DNA of 64,000 bases from Pseudoruminococcus massiliensis (GTDB lineage Bacteria > Bacillota > Clostridia > Oscillospirales > Acutalibacteraceae): the NCBI RefSeq assembly GCF_900291955.1, contig NZ_OLMR01000003.1, forward strand, positions 186,001 to 250,000. The letters are read 5' to 3'. The translations under genes were made by a program, and so were the position numbers. Below are positions 43,367 to 53,772 of the stretch, piece after piece. Below the pieces are notes generated by a model that ran no database searches, was not told the DNA's origin, and saw only the letters and a list, made by a program, of their open reading frames with translations. Each line of letters begins with the position of its first letter. Positions within the stretch are counted from its first letter, which is position 1.

Positions 43367-44179
43367 CTAATCTATTGGTAATAGTACTGGCTGACGCTTT
43401 TCAAATACTGTTACATAAGAGAAACCGCACCTTTGGGCAAGTCTATATCCTTCCTCTAAACCTGAGCCGACATCTCCCCATCTATGTGCATCTGAACCGA
43501 TTGTAATATATTTTCCGCCAAGCTCTCTGAAGCGTGAAACTATATTTTCTCCTGGAAGCGTCATTCCTATTCTTTGTCTTAAGCCTGATGTATTTATCTC
43601 TAAAGCTTTTTTATTTCTGACAAGAACTTTTAAAACCTCATCTATCATTTCTTTATATGTATCGTATTTAATTTCTTTGGTAACATTGCCAACTATATAT
43701 CTCAAGGGGTATGTCATATGTGCAAGCGTATCAAAGCGGTTATCTACTGCAAGTTCATAAAGCTGTGTGAAATATCTCTCGAGCAGGTCATTAACATTAT
43801 CATTATTGTATTCAAGAAAATAGAAATCCTGTTCATTTTTGAGATTATGTAGAGAGCCAATAACAAAATCATAATCGCACAAGGAAAGTACATCATCTGC
43901 GGCAAGTTTATTTTGTGTTGGCTGACCAAGTTCTATACCTGTATATACCTTCATTTTAGAGCCATAGCTTGCTCTCGCTTTACCCGAAGCCATAACAGAA
44001 GCCTCTATACTTTTTCTCACATTATTAAAGAAATACTCGTTACATTCGCAATGGTCAGTTATAGAAATGCTATAAAGTCCAAGCTTTATGGCTTGTTCGC
44101 AGAGCATCATAACAGGGTCGTTTCCGTCAAACGAATGTTTGCTGTGGGTATGGCTATCTGAGAAAAAACGCTTATTCAT
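43367..44179 (-). CDS. hisJ: PHP-domain histidinol-phosphatase
   Basis: 270 residues with the PHP metal sites: SDSHTHSKHSFDG at the N-terminus, SITDHCE, the Glu in YTGIELGQ, GSLH, LAHMTYPLRY and GSDAHRWGDVG near the C-terminus. This is the HisJ class of histidinol phosphate phosphatase. No other histidine genes are nearby, so a different phosphoester substrate cannot be ruled out. AAAGGG lies upstream of the ATG. Confidence 0.88.
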   Translation of the reverse strand: MNKRFFSDSHTHSKHSFDGNDPVMMLCEQAIKLGLYSISITDHCECNEYFFNNVRKSIEASVMASGKARASYGSKMKVYTGIELGQPTQNKLAADDVLSLCDYDFVIGSLHNLKNEQDFYFLEYNNDNVNDLLERYFTQLYELAVDNRFDTLAHMTYPLRYIVGNVTKEIKYDTYKEMIDEVLKVLVRNKKALEINTSGLRQRIGMTLPGENIVSRFRELGGKYITIGSDAHRWGDVGSGLEEGYRLAQRCGFSYVTVFEKRQPVLLPID

Positions 44180-44391
44180 ATTTAATACCCTTTCAATTTT
44201 CAGTTCTGAATCTGCTATTATAGATTATAGCACACTAAAAAAATAATTTATACGGATATATTAACAAAAATATCTATAATTGAATTGATGGAAATTATTA
44301 AGTTTGCAACTGTTTGCTCATTTTGCATATTTCTATTGTATTTCCTATATATTGTGCTTTCTCGAGAAAATTATATTTATCATCAAAAGAC

Positions 44392-44420
44392 TTGACAAGT
44401 TGAGGATTATGTTGGATAAT
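44392..44420 (+). promoter_or_regulatory. promoter of the ACT/PFL pair
   Basis: TTGACA (44392-44397), 17 bases, GATAAT (44415-44420), followed by AGGAGGAAT and the start. The rest of 44180-44391 holds nothing recognised. Confidence 0.8.
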
Positions 44421-44455
44421 TTAATATAAACTTATATAATTAGGAGGAATAACAA

Positions 44456-44725
44456 ATGCGTGCTGTTATTACAGTTCTCGGAAAGGATAATGTTGGAATC
44501 CTTGCAAAGGTTTCTAATGTATGTGCTGATGCTGGTGCAAATATAATCGAGGTAACTCAGAGCGTTCTTCAAGAAATGTTTGCTATGATTATGTTTGTTG
44601 AAATCGGAGATATTAAAATCCCTTATTCTGAACTTTCAGATAAACTTGTTGCCCTCGGCGATAACCTTGGACTTAAGGTTCATGTTATGCATGAGGATAT
44701 TTTCAACACAATGTACCATGTCTGA
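44456..44725 (+). CDS. ACT-domain protein (UPF0237 family)
   Basis: The 89 residues form one ACT domain: RAVITVLGKDNVGILAKVSNVCADAGANIIEVTQ, in which GKDNVGILA is the ligand turn, then AMIMFVEIG and a C-terminal helix. UPF0237 proteins almost always precede a PFL-family (UPF0210) gene, as here, 42 bases upstream. Ligand unknown; amino-acid sensing is the usual inference. Confidence 0.93.
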   Translation: MRAVITVLGKDNVGILAKVSNVCADAGANIIEVTQSVLQEMFAMIMFVEIGDIKIPYSELSDKLVALGDNLGLKVHVMHEDIFNTMYHV

Positions 44726-44767
44726 TATTTAAAACCTGAATAATTTGAAGGGATTGATTTTCTAAAA

Positions 44768-46126
44768 ATGATAAATTCACATGATATACTTGAAACCATC
44801 AGTATGATTGATAACGAAAATCTCGACGTTCGTACAATCACTATGGGTATCTCTTTGCTCGACTGTATCGACTCTGATATTGATAAAGCCTGTGATAAAA
44901 TCTATGATAAGATTTGCAGATATGCAAAAGACCTTGTTAAGACAGGCGAAGATATAAGCAAGGATTATGGAATTCCAATTATTCACAAGAGAATATCTGT
45001 TACTCCTATTGCACTTGTTGCGGCTGCCTGCCCAACAAAAAATCCTGTTAAATTTGCTAAAACTCTCGACAAAGCGTCTAAAACTGTCGGTGTAAACTTT
45101 GTCGGTGGATATTCTTCTCTCGTGCATAAGGGCTTTGCTCCTGGTGACTATGCTCTTATTGAGAGTATTCCTGAGGCTCTCTCTGTTACTGATAATGTCT
45201 GTTCTTCTGTTAATGTTGGCAGCACAAAAACAGGTATCAATATGGATGCTGTTGCTAAGATGGGACGCATCATCAAGGCTGCCGCCGAGGAGACTAAGGA
45301 CAGAGATTGCATTGGTGCAGCAAAGCTTGTGGTTTTCTGTAATGCTCCTGAAGATAACCCATTTATGGCTGGTGCTTTTCACGGTACTGGCGAGCCTGAC
45401 TGTGTTATCAATGTTGGTGTTTCTGGTCCTGGCGTTGTAAGAGCTGCTCTTAGCAAGGCTGGAGATTGCAATATCACTGAGGTTGCTGATATTGTTAAGC
45501 GTACTGCGTTTAAGATTACTCGTGCAGGTCAGCTTGTTGCTCAAGAGGCTGCAAAAAGGCTCTGTGTTCCTTTTGGTATACTCGACCTTTCACTCGCACC
45601 AACACCTGCTGTCGGCGACTCTGTTGCATATATTCTTGAGGAAATGGGTCTTGAGCAGTGCGGTGCTCACGGCACAACTGCTTGCCTTGCTCTCCTCAAT
45701 GACGCTGTTAAGAAAGGTGGAGCTATGGCTTCATCTCATGTCGGTGGTCTTTCAGGTGCATTTATTCCTGTTACTGAGGACGCTGGTATGATTGAGGCAG
45801 CAAGAAGTAAGGCTCTTTCTATTGTTAAGCTTGAGGCTATGACTTCTGTTTGCTCTGTCGGACTTGATATGATTGCTATTCCTGGTGACACATCAGCTGA
45901 TGTTATTTCTGGAATTATTGCAGACGAAGCTGCTATTGGTATGGTTAATACAAAGACAACTGCTGTTCGTCTTATTCCTGCTATTGGCAAAAAAGTTGGT
46001 GACGAACTCAACTTCGGTGGACTTCTCGGTGGCGGACCTGTTATGGAAGTTAATACAAAATCTCCTGCAAAACTCATTGCAAGAGGCGGTAGAATTCCAG
46101 CTCCTCTCCAGAGCCTTAAAAACTAA
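44768..46126 (+). CDS. PFL family protein (UPF0210/DUF711)
   Basis: 452 residues with the UPF0210 signatures [83 protein letters not shown] and [11 protein letters not shown] at the C-terminus. The fold is related to glycyl-radical enzymes (pyruvate formate-lyase-like), but no radical Gly motif of the RVxGY type is seen. Function unknown; it is coupled with the ACT protein upstream. Confidence 0.93.
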   Translation: MINSHDILETISMIDNENLDVRTITMGISLLDCIDSDIDKACDKIYDKICRYAKDLVKTGEDISKDYGIPIIHKRISVTPIALVAAACPTKNPVKFAKTLDKASKTVGVNFVGGYSSLVHKGFAPGDYALIESIPEALSVTDNVCSSVNVGSTKTGINMDAVAKMGRIIKAAAEETKDRDCIGAAKLVVFCNAPEDNPFMAGAFHGTGEPDCVINVGVSGPGVVRAALSKAGDCNITEVADIVKRTAFKITRAGQLVAQEAAKRLCVPFGILDLSLAPTPAVGDSVAYILEEMGLEQCGAHGTTACLALLNDAVKKGGAMASSHVGGLSGAFIPVTEDAGMIEAARSKALSIVKLEAMTSVCSVGLDMIAIPGDTSADVISGIIADEAAIGMVNTKTTAVRLIPAIGKKVGDELNFGGLLGGGPVMEVNTKSPAKLIARGGRIPAPLQSLKN

Positions 46127-46128
46127 TA

Positions 46129-46454
46129 GACTTCTCTAAGAAACTTAAAAGTTTAGGTCAAGCCTTTTCAAAGGCTTGCGGTTTCCAAAGGCAGAGCCTT
46201 TGGTCGCTCTCCGCAGAGAGCGAAACACCTTTGGGCGAAGCCCAACATTTCTTTGCTCTTTGAGCGGCGGATTTTATCCGCCGCTTTTTTCTTTTCTTAG
46301 CAACATTAGTCAATAAGGGGGCGGACAAAGTCCGCCCCTTAGGGAGCAAGAGATGTTAAGGGCTTCGCCCTTAAAACCTACGAGGGACTCCGTCCCTCGA
46401 CCCTGCAAGCCTTTAAAAAGGCTTGACCTAAACTTTAAGTGTCTTAGAGAAGTC
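46129..46454. repeat. MITE-like repeat, copy E (best-preserved termini)
   Basis: 326 bp with inverted termini of about 36 bp: left GACTTCTCTAAGAAACTTAA-AAGTTTAGGTCAAGCC, right GGCTTGACCTAAACTTTAAG-TGTCTTAGAGAAGTC, differing by two or three bases. Internal hairpins include GCGGCGGATTTTATCCGCCG followed by TTTTTT, which should terminate the PFL transcript, plus GGGCGGACAAAGTCCGCCC and GAGGGACTCCGTCCCTC. Confidence 0.92.
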
Positions 46455-46612
46455 TTTTAGCTTTGAGGTAGCTACTTAATCCATGTCTTGGGTGCGGAGG
46501 CTCGTCGCTGGCAAAAATCAACAATATTTTAAACAAGTTTATTACAAAATATATAATTGGACAAATTGACTATACAAGGTAAGTTTCGTGTCTAAATTTT
46601 GAAATTTTTGAC

Positions 46613-46641
46613 TTGATATTAAACGCCAACTGTGATATTAT
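46613..46641 (+). promoter_or_regulatory. promoter of the V-ATPase operon
   Basis: TTGATA (46613-46618), 17 bases, TATTAT (46636-46641), about 100 bases upstream of the first gene. Confidence 0.7.
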
Positions 46642-46655
46642 TATGTGGTACACAA

Positions 46656-46719
46656 GGGGGTGTGGTGGAACTTAATCTTACTTATATTTCGTAAGAAAGA
46701 TTTCGTTTCTCCACGCCTG
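46656..46719 (+). promoter_or_regulatory. structured leader of the V-ATPase operon
   Basis: GGGTGTGGTGGAA can pair with TTTCTCCACGCC, and an inner CTTAC pairs with GTAAG, giving a long bulged hairpin 25 bases before the first Shine-Dalgarno. It matches no riboswitch class known to me. Confidence 0.45.
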
Positions 46720-46744
46720 TTTATTTATAGGAGGTGTATAACTG

Positions 46745-47056
46745 GTGCAAGATATGATTTCAAAAATAGTCGAAATGGACGAAAAGGCTCGTGAACTTAA
46801 TGACGAGGCTCTCAAAAGCAAAATCGACTATGAACAGGAGATTGCTGTTGCTAAGCAAACTATCATCAAAGACTATCTTGAACGAGCAAGAAAGCGTGTA
46901 CAAATCAACGCGCAGTCGGAACGAGATGCTGCCAAAAAGGAACTCGCTCAAACTCGTGAGGCTCACGCCAAAATCGAAAAAAAGCTTGATGACCTCTACG
47001 GCTCAAATTGTGACAGCTGGGTTGACGAAATCTTCAAGAGAGTAATATCGGGGTGA
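46745..47056 (+). CDS. ntpH: V-type ATPase subunit G/H (peripheral stalk)
   Basis: The 103 residues are an almost continuous charged coiled coil (IVEMDEKARELNDEALKSKI through RDAAKKELAQTREAHAKIEKK), the signature of the A/V-ATPase stalk subunit that pairs with subunit E. GTG start with GGAGG 10 bases upstream; an in-frame ATG lies three codons later. First gene of the nine-gene operon, 4 bases before subunit C. Confidence 0.85.
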   Translation: MQDMISKIVEMDEKARELNDEALKSKIDYEQEIAVAKQTIIKDYLERARKRVQINAQSERDAAKKELAQTREAHAKIEKKLDDLYGSNCDSWVDEIFKRVISG

Positions 47057-47060
47057 TTTT

Positions 47061-48098
47061 ATGCTATCGTCTATGTCTTCCAACGCTATTCTTGCTAAGG
47101 CAAGGACTATGTATGGACGCAGACTGACAGACAAGGATTACGAGGATTTGCTCGCCTGCAAAACCGTTCCTGAGGTTGCAAACTATCTTAAAAATGAAAC
47201 AGTATATTCAGAAATTCTTTCAGGTCTTAACGAAAATGATGTTCATAGAGGTCAGCTTGAAACCTTACTAAGAAAGAAAATTTTCTATGAAAAGGTTTCT
47301 CTCGCAAGATTTGATATGAACTCAGAAAAATTTCTTTCAGTTTTCTTCATAAATCGTATGGAAATTGAGCAAATTATGAGATGTATATCTCTTCTTAATA
47401 TTGGAAGAGCTTCTGAATATGCCTACGAAATGCCTGTTTTCTTTGAGAAACACACAAATCTCAATCTTAAATCCTTCTCTGAAGTGACAAATCTTAGTGA
47501 GCTTTGTGATGTTCTCAGCAATACTAAGTATGCTAAGATTATACGGCCTTTCATTCCACAGGGTGACGAACAGCTTGATGTTCCAAAAATTGAAACCGCT
47601 CTTTATACCTATAACTTTAATTCTTTGTTTGAATCTATCAATAAGAATACAAGAGGTAAAGAGAAAAAAGAACTTCTTGCTCTTATCAATGCTTTTATTG
47701 ATTTCAGAAATTTCGTAAGAATTTCTCGTCTGAAAATGAGCTACCATACCTCTGAGGACTATACAAGAAGTATGCTTCTTCCCTATGGAAGGTTAAGCAA
47801 GGCTCAAATCAACTCCTTGCTCGAATGTGAAAGCTCTAATGAGCTTATGAACAATCTGAAGGCTACCTATATAGGAAAGTCTCTCAACAAAGCCGAATAT
47901 AACACTCAAAGCCAGATGATAACTGCTCTTAATTCTATATACTGCAAAAAAAACATCAGACTCTCTGTAAACGCTTCGGTAGTTATGCTTTCTTATGTTA
48001 TGCTTTCAGAAATCGAACTATCTAATATTATAAATCTCATTGAGGGCACTCGATACGGATTTTCCGAAGAAGAAAAATCAAGACTTCTCGTGAGATGA
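47061..48098 (+). CDS. ntpC: V-type ATPase subunit C (d/AC39 type)
   Basis: 345 residues, the usual length for the AC39-like funnel protein that couples the central stalk to the membrane ring. NAILAKARTMYGRRLTDKDYEDLLACKTV at the N-terminus and EIELSNIINLIEGTRYGFS near the C-terminus are typical. GGGGTGAT precedes the start, and the stop is 15 bases before subunit I. Confidence 0.92.
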   Translation: MLSSMSSNAILAKARTMYGRRLTDKDYEDLLACKTVPEVANYLKNETVYSEILSGLNENDVHRGQLETLLRKKIFYEKVSLARFDMNSEKFLSVFFINRMEIEQIMRCISLLNIGRASEYAYEMPVFFEKHTNLNLKSFSEVTNLSELCDVLSNTKYAKIIRPFIPQGDEQLDVPKIETALYTYNFNSLFESINKNTRGKEKKELLALINAFIDFRNFVRISRLKMSYHTSEDYTRSMLLPYGRLSKAQINSLLECESSNELMNNLKATYIGKSLNKAEYNTQSQMITALNSIYCKKNIRLSVNASVVMLSYVMLSEIELSNIINLIEGTRYGFSEEEKSRLLVR

Positions 48099-48112
48099 AA
48101 TGAGGTGATTAC

Positions 48113-50050
48113 GTGTCCGTAAGACCTATGAAAGCGGTCGGCATTATTGGTCTTTCATCAGAGCTTGATAAGGTTATGCGATATTGCGGAGAATCTGAAA
48201 TCTTTCACCCCGATGACGCTATGAATTTCTATGAGAATACCGGAAAGTTCGTTCCGATAAACGAAAGAAATCCTTATCAAGACCCATTGGCTGAGCTTAC
48301 CTCTTCGGTTCAATCAGCCGGACTGGCACTCGAATTTCGCAAGACAAAGAAATTCACTGTCAGCGACAGTGGTATCAAAAAGTATGTCAAGTTCGTTTCT
48401 TCTAAGCTTGATAGATTTACTACCGAAACGCTTAAAATTAATGCAGAGCTTGATGAATGCAGAAAAAACCAAGAGGAGCTTAACCACTTTATAGGAAGTA
48501 ATCTTGATATGGAAAAGCTTTTCGCTTGTAAATTTATCAATGTAAACTTTGGTCGAATTCCAAAGGAAAGCTACGATAGACTTACAGAGCTTAATAGCAA
48601 TCCATACATTCTTTTCTTCCCCTGCACGAATGACCAGACTCATTACTGGGGTGTTTATTTTTCACCACTCGGCAGTGAGGACGAAATCGACAGGATATTC
48701 GCAAGCCTTTACTTCGAAAGAATGAATCTTCCAAAGGGCGTTACGAATCCCGAAAAATATCTCGAAAAGCTAAAAGCTAAAGAGATTGCACTCAGACAAC
48801 AGCTCACTAAGATTCAGCAACAGCTTGATATTTTTTGGACTGCTGAGAGCGAAAAGTGCAGTATGTATTATAGTAGGCTGAAAGAAATGAATACCTACTA
48901 TACCATTAAAAAATATGTCTACTGCTATCACAGAAACTTCATTCTTGTCGGTTGGATTCCTGCCGACCAAGAAAAACAATTTACTCAAGGGCTTGACAAG
49001 ATAAACGGTATTGAATATACCCTTAGCGATGGCAAGGACGAGATAAAACATTCTCCGCCTGTCATTCTTAAAAATCCGAGATTTGCTAAGCGTTACGAAT
49101 ACTATGTTAAGATGTTCGGCTTGCCAAGCTATAACGAAATCGACCCTACTATGCTTGTAGCTATAACCTACACCATATTCTTCGGAATAATGTTCGGTGA
49201 TTTCGGTCAGGGTATTGTCCTTTCTATTGTTGGCTACCTTATGTGGAAGCTGAAAAAGATGGATATAGGAAAAATTCTTATTCCTTGCGGTATTTCCTCG
49301 GCTATATTCGGATTTATCTATGGCTCGTGCTTCGGCTTTGAAGAAGCCTTCAATCCGATATATAAGGCAGTCTTTGGACTTGATGAAAAACCCGTTGATG
49401 TAATGGCTCCTGCAACATCAAATCTGATTGTTTATGCATCAGTCGGTGTCGGTGCAGTAATTATTATGATTGTTATGCTTTTGAACATCTATTCTTCACT
49501 GAAACGCAGAGATTATGAAAGCGGAATCTTCGGTCCGAACGGTATAGCAGGCTTTGTATTCTATACATCGCTTGTTGTCGGTCTTGTCTGTCAGATGGTT
49601 CTCGGAATTCAACTTATGAATATCGTATATGTCATCGGCTTGATTATAATACCACTTATTCTTATCTTCCTCAGAGAGCCACTCGGAAGACTTGTTTCAG
49701 GAAATAAAAATTGGCAACCGCAAAAGTGGGGCGAATATTGTGTTCAGAACTTCTTCGAGCTTTTCGAAACTTGCTTGAGCTATGTTACTAACACAATGTC
49801 TTTCTTGCGTATAGGTGCATATGTCCTTGTTCACGCTGGTATGATGCTTGTTGTATTCACACTCGCAAATATGTCTGGCGGATTTATGTACTATATAGTT
49901 GTTTTGTTGGGCAACGCAATAGTTATGGCTCTTGAGGCACTTCTTGTTGCTATTCAGGTGCTAAGACTTGAGTATTACGAATTGTTCAGCAGATTCTATG
50001 TTGGTCAGGGCAGAGCCTTTGAGCCTGTCCGACTCGAAGAAAATCAATAA
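48113..50050 (+). CDS. ntpI: V-type ATPase subunit I (a-subunit)
   Basis: 645 residues. The N-terminal half (about 1-335) is cytoplasmic with coiled-coil arms. The C-terminal half has about seven TM helices: FGIMFGDFGQGIVLS, CGISSAIFGFIYGSCFGFE and FLRIGAYVLVHAGMM. The Arg in SFLRIGAY is the half-channel Arg of the stator. GTG start with TGAGGTGAT upstream. It forms the ion path against the K ring. Confidence 0.95.
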   Translation: MSVRPMKAVGIIGLSSELDKVMRYCGESEIFHPDDAMNFYENTGKFVPINERNPYQDPLAELTSSVQSAGLALEFRKTKKFTVSDSGIKKYVKFVSSKLDRFTTETLKINAELDECRKNQEELNHFIGSNLDMEKLFACKFINVNFGRIPKESYDRLTELNSNPYILFFPCTNDQTHYWGVYFSPLGSEDEIDRIFASLYFERMNLPKGVTNPEKYLEKLKAKEIALRQQLTKIQQQLDIFWTAESEKCSMYYSRLKEMNTYYTIKKYVYCYHRNFILVGWIPADQEKQFTQGLDKINGIEYTLSDGKDEIKHSPPVILKNPRFAKRYEYYVKMFGLPSYNEIDPTMLVAITYTIFFGIMFGDFGQGIVLSIVGYLMWKLKKMDIGKILIPCGISSAIFGFIYGSCFGFEEAFNPIYKAVFGLDEKPVDVMAPATSNLIVYASVGVGAVIIMIVMLLNIYSSLKRRDYESGIFGPNGIAGFVFYTSLVVGLVCQMVLGIQLMNIVYVIGLIIIPLILIFLREPLGRLVSGNKNWQPQKWGEYCVQNFFELFETCLSYVTNTMSFLRIGAYVLVHAGMMLVVFTLANMSGGFMYYIVVLLGNAIVMALEALLVAIQVLRLEYYELFSRFYVGQGRAFEPVRLEENQ

Positions 50051-50120
50051 TTCCATATGAGCTTAAAAGCTCATATATGGGTTATAAATAATTTTTTAAA
50101 TTAAATGGAGGATTTTAATT

Positions 50121-50543
50121 ATGGAAATCATGGAATTTGTATTGTTGGCTGTACCTGTTGTATTTTTAGTTGGTTCTATCTTGCTCGCTTATAAGGCTGT
50201 TAAGAGCGGTGCTAAACGCAAAACTGCTGTTTTCACACAGATTGCTTCTTTCTGCATTGTTGGTCTTGTTTGCCTTATAATTCCTATGACAGTTAGCGCT
50301 GCTGACACAACTGCTGTTGTTGATTCAACAGCTAATGGTCTTGGTATGCTTGCTGCTGCTCTTGCAACTGGCATCTCTGGTATCGGCGGTGGTATCGCTG
50401 TTGCTGGTGCTGCTCCTGCTGCTATCGGTGCAACAAGTGAAGACCCTAAGGCATTCGGTAAGTCACTTATCTTCGTTGCTCTTGGCGAAGGTGTTGCTCT
50501 TTACGGACTTCTCGTTTCTATCCTTATCCTTAACAAGTTCTAA
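50121..50543 (+). CDS. ntpK: V-type ATPase subunit K (c-ring proteolipid)
   Basis: 140 residues with four hydrophobic helices. The second hairpin is a clear proteolipid: GLGMLAAALATGISGIGGGI and FVALGEGVALYGLLVSILIL, with the ion-binding Glu in GEG. The first hairpin (about 5-60) lacks the Gly-rich proteolipid motif and any membrane carboxylate, so one ion site per subunit is expected. The Gln and Thr/Ser ligands typical of Na+-binding rings are not obvious, which leans toward protons but does not prove it. Confidence 0.93.
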   Translation: MEIMEFVLLAVPVVFLVGSILLAYKAVKSGAKRKTAVFTQIASFCIVGLVCLIIPMTVSAADTTAVVDSTANGLGMLAAALATGISGIGGGIAVAGAAPAAIGATSEDPKAFGKSLIFVALGEGVALYGLLVSILILNKF

Positions 50544-50574
50544 TTCTAAATTGGCGAATTACAAATCGCAAGTT

Positions 50575-50835
50575 TCGTAGCGGCGAGCCGCCGCACCCAA
50601 GACGCGTAATCGGTTTTGCAAGCAAAACCTCTACATCTACAAGGGCGGTTTATTGTCACGAATAAAGTAATTACCAATGAACTACCAAAGGCTTGAGCGA
50701 AACTTTTAGCTGTCTTAGAAAAGTATGTTAGCTAATTGTAGGGGCGAACTGTGTTCGCCCGCTCGGTAGTTACTTCATCCACAGCAACAAGTTTCCCACA
50801 CTCACTACAAGCAAGATTTGTCTAGCAATTACGCA
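50575..50835. repeat. MITE-like repeat, copy F
   Basis: It lies between subunits K and F. It begins GTAGCGGCGAGCCGCCGC and holds ATCGGTTTTGCAAGCAAAAC (also in copy H), AAAGGCTTGAGCGAAACTTT, the outer module TTAGCTAATTG and GGGGCGAACTGTGTTCGCCC. Its hairpins may lower downstream expression relative to the c-ring subunit. Confidence 0.85.
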
Positions 50836-50877
50836 ACAAAAAGTACTTTTTAAACTACATAAAGGTCAGGTGAGATT

Positions 50878-51186
50878 ATGAGATTTTATTTAATCAGCGA
50901 CAATGTTGATACGGCAATGGGTATGCGTCTTGCGGGAATCGAAGGCGTTGTCGTTCACGAGGACAGCGAGGTTCGTGACGCTCTCACAAAGGCTATGGAC
51001 TATGATGATGTCGCAGTTATCCTTATGACCGAGCGTCTGGTTTCTCTTTGTCCTGACCTTGTCTATAACCTAAAGCTAAACCGCAAACAACCGCTTATAG
51101 TCGAAATTCCCGACAGACATGGAAACGGTCGTGCAAAGGATAGTATCACAAGATATGTTCGTGATGCTATCGGTGTTAAAATCTAA
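50878..51186 (+). CDS. ntpG: V-type ATPase subunit F
   Basis: 102 residues of the small Rossmann-like central-stalk subunit: YLISDNVDTAMGMRLAGIEG at the N-terminus, VAVILMTERL in the middle and PLIVEIPDRHG near the end. This subunit is part of the rotor with D and tunes ATPase activity. GGTGAG precedes the ATG. Confidence 0.93.
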   Translation: MRFYLISDNVDTAMGMRLAGIEGVVVHEDSEVRDALTKAMDYDDVAVILMTERLVSLCPDLVYNLKLNRKQPLIVEIPDRHGNGRAKDSITRYVRDAIGVKI

Positions 51187-51213
51187 TAAAAATCTCTACG
51201 GAGGTGACATTAT

Positions 51214-51867
51214 ATGGCAGAAGTTCAGAGTGGCTCTGAAAATTTTTTGAAGGCTATTGAAAAATATGCCGAGGAACAAAGAAATAAAATTCGCTTTGAG
51301 TCTGAATCCTTCAAAAAGCAAGAGCTTGAAAAGGCTGAAGCAGAAGGAATTAGAGAAGCCTATACCCTTATTCAAAGAGAAATGGCAGCCATAAGAACGG
51401 AAATTTCAAGCCAGCTTTCTCGTGACGAGATGGCAAGCAGAAAGAAAATTTTCGAGAAAAGAAATAAAATGACTGAAAATGTCTTTGAAAAGGTTACCCA
51501 AAAGCTTGTCGAATTTACTAAGACAGCAGATTATGAAAAGCTTATGCTCGAAAGCGTAAAGAAAATTGCACAAGCTCTTAAGGCAGACGATGTAATCTTC
51601 TTCATTAAGGAAAGCGACCTAAAGTTTGCTGATAAGATTAAGGCTGCCTATACAGCAGAAAAATTAAAGGATAAAAAGCTCGCTGATAAAATCAAGTCGG
51701 CTTTCTCTCCTTCTTGCGAGGTTAAGTCCTCTAAGGAAATTAAAATTGGCGGAATCACAGGCAGAAGTGCAAGTCTGGGACTTATCGCTGATGAAACTCT
51801 CGATACAAAGCTTGATGGTCAGCGGGAGTGGTTCTATCAAAATTCAGGTCTTAGAGTTACTGAGTAA
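51214..51867 (+). CDS. ntpE: V-type ATPase subunit E (peripheral stalk)
   Basis: 217 residues. The N-terminal two-fifths is a charged helix (FLKAIEKYAEEQRNKIRFES onward), and the C-terminal part is a globular domain with IKIGGITGRSASLGLIADETLD, the E-subunit signature. It dimerises with the G/H subunit as a stator stalk. GGAGGTGAC precedes the ATG. Confidence 0.92.
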   Translation: MAEVQSGSENFLKAIEKYAEEQRNKIRFESESFKKQELEKAEAEGIREAYTLIQREMAAIRTEISSQLSRDEMASRKKIFEKRNKMTENVFEKVTQKLVEFTKTADYEKLMLESVKKIAQALKADDVIFFIKESDLKFADKIKAAYTAEKLKDKKLADKIKSAFSPSCEVKSSKEIKIGGITGRSASLGLIADETLDTKLDGQREWFYQNSGLRVTE

Positions 51868-51894
51868 TTCCCGACTGGAAAATGAGATGAGATA

Positions 51895-53661
51895 ATGGCA
51901 AATAAAAATGTAATTTACGGAATCAACGGCCCTGTTGTTACTGTTAAGGACACAAGAGACTTTTCTATGATGGAAATGGTTTATGTCAGCGACGAACGCC
52001 TCGTCGGCGAAGTTATCGGTATCACAGATAAGCTTACTACTATTCAGGTCTATGAGGAAACAACAGGCTTAAAGCTTGGCGACCCTATCTACGGCACAGG
52101 CGAGCCTATGAACATTCTTCTCGGTCCTGGTATTATTGATAATATCTTTGACGGTATCGAAAGACCTCTTAAAGCTATCGAGGAATCAACAGGTTCTTCC
52201 TTTATTTCAAGAGGTGCTGCTGTTTCTTCACTTGATGACAAAAAGCAGTGGGATGTAACTATCACAGCTAAGGTCGGTGATTACCTCAAAGCAGGTCAGA
52301 TTTATGCTACTTGCCCAGAAACACCTATCATTGAACATCGCTGCATACTTTCCCCTAAGATTAAGGGTGGTAAAGTTATCAAAGTTGAACCTAACGGCAA
52401 GTATAAGATAAACGATACGGTCGTTACTATTGAAGATGACGAGGGCATTAAGCACGAGCTTACACTTTGTCAGGCTTGGCCTATCAGAACACCAAGACCA
52501 TCAGCAGAAAGACTTTCAGCCGATGTTCCGCTTATCACAGGACAGAGAGTTATTGATACACTTTTCCCTATCTCTAAGGGCGGTACAGCTGCTATTCCTG
52601 GCGGTTTCGGTACTGGTAAGACTATGACACAGCACCAGCTTGCAAAATGGTGCGATGCGGATATTATCGTATATGTTGGTTGTGGTGAGCGTGGTAACGA
52701 GATGAGCCAAGTTCTTACTGAGTTCTCCGAACTGGTTGACCCGAAGTCTGGCAGACCTATGACCGACAGAACCGTACTTATCGCTAATACATCTAATATG
52801 CCTGTTGCAGCTCGTGAAGCTTCTATTTATACAGGTATTACACTTGCTGAATATTATCGTGATATGGGTTATCACGTTGCTATTATGGCTGACTCAACCT
52901 CTCGTTGGGCTGAAGCTCTCCGTGAAATCTCTGGTAGACTTGAAGAAATGCCTGCTGAAGAAGGTTATCCTGCTTATCTTCCATCAAGACTTTCTGAATT
53001 CTACGAAAGAGCTGGCAGAATTGAGACTCTTTGCGGAGCAGAGGGTTCAGTTACTATTATCGGTGCGGTTTCACCTCCTGGTGCTGATTTCTCCGAGCCT
53101 GTTACACAGAACACAAAGCGTTTTATCCGTTGCTTCTGGGCTTTGGATAAGTCACTCGCTTATTCAAGACATTATCCTGCAATAAACTGGATGACAAGTT
53201 ACAGCGAATACTATACAGACCTTGACCCTTGGTTTAGAAAGAATCTCGGTGAAGACTTCATCAAGTATAGAAACAAGATTACTGCTCTTCTCCACGAAGA
53301 AAATCAGCTTATGGAAATCGTTAAGCTTATCGGTTCTGATGTTCTTCCTGATGACCAGAAGCTTGTTATCGAAACAGCTAAGGCTATTCGTGTTGCTTTC
53401 TTACAGCAGAACGCCTTCCATAAGGACGATACCTTCGTTCCGCTTGAAAAGCAAAAGCTTATGATGAAGACTATTCTCCATCTCTACGAAAAGGCTAAAC
53501 ATATTGTTGCTGCACAGATTCCTATTTCGCAGGTTCTTGAGCTTCATCTCTTTGAGAAAATCACAAAGATGAAGTATGATATTCCGAATGACAAACCCGA
53601 AATGTTTGATGAGCTTAATAAGTCTATTGATGACGCTCTTGCAACAATCTCAAACATATAA
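51895..53661 (+). CDS. ntpA: V-type ATPase catalytic subunit A
   Basis: 588 residues with the catalytic P-loop [17 protein letters not shown] near residue 235, the A-subunit-specific non-homologous insertion (about 110-190), [45 protein letters not shown] and [12 protein letters not shown]. These define an active nucleotide site. It hydrolyses or makes ATP in the A3B3 head. The subunit B gene is 477 bases downstream, separated by repeat copy G. Confidence 0.97.
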   Translation: MANKNVIYGINGPVVTVKDTRDFSMMEMVYVSDERLVGEVIGITDKLTTIQVYEETTGLKLGDPIYGTGEPMNILLGPGIIDNIFDGIERPLKAIEESTGSSFISRGAAVSSLDDKKQWDVTITAKVGDYLKAGQIYATCPETPIIEHRCILSPKIKGGKVIKVEPNGKYKINDTVVTIEDDEGIKHELTLCQAWPIRTPRPSAERLSADVPLITGQRVIDTLFPISKGGTAAIPGGFGTGKTMTQHQLAKWCDADIIVYVGCGERGNEMSQVLTEFSELVDPKSGRPMTDRTVLIANTSNMPVAAREASIYTGITLAEYYRDMGYHVAIMADSTSRWAEALREISGRLEEMPAEEGYPAYLPSRLSEFYERAGRIETLCGAEGSVTIIGAVSPPGADFSEPVTQNTKRFIRCFWALDKSLAYSRHYPAINWMTSYSEYYTDLDPWFRKNLGEDFIKYRNKITALLHEENQLMEIVKLIGSDVLPDDQKLVIETAKAIRVAFLQQNAFHKDDTFVPLEKQKLMMKTILHLYEKAKHIVAAQIPISQVLELHLFEKITKMKYDIPNDKPEMFDELNKSIDDALATISNI

Positions 53662-53772
53662 GCGGAGGTGCGTGACCGCACTATACAAAATGCGAAATCG
53701 CTCAAGAAGTCTCACTCGTGGTGAACACAAAAGGTTTTTCCACGCAGAGGACTAATCTACCGCTTAGCTGAT

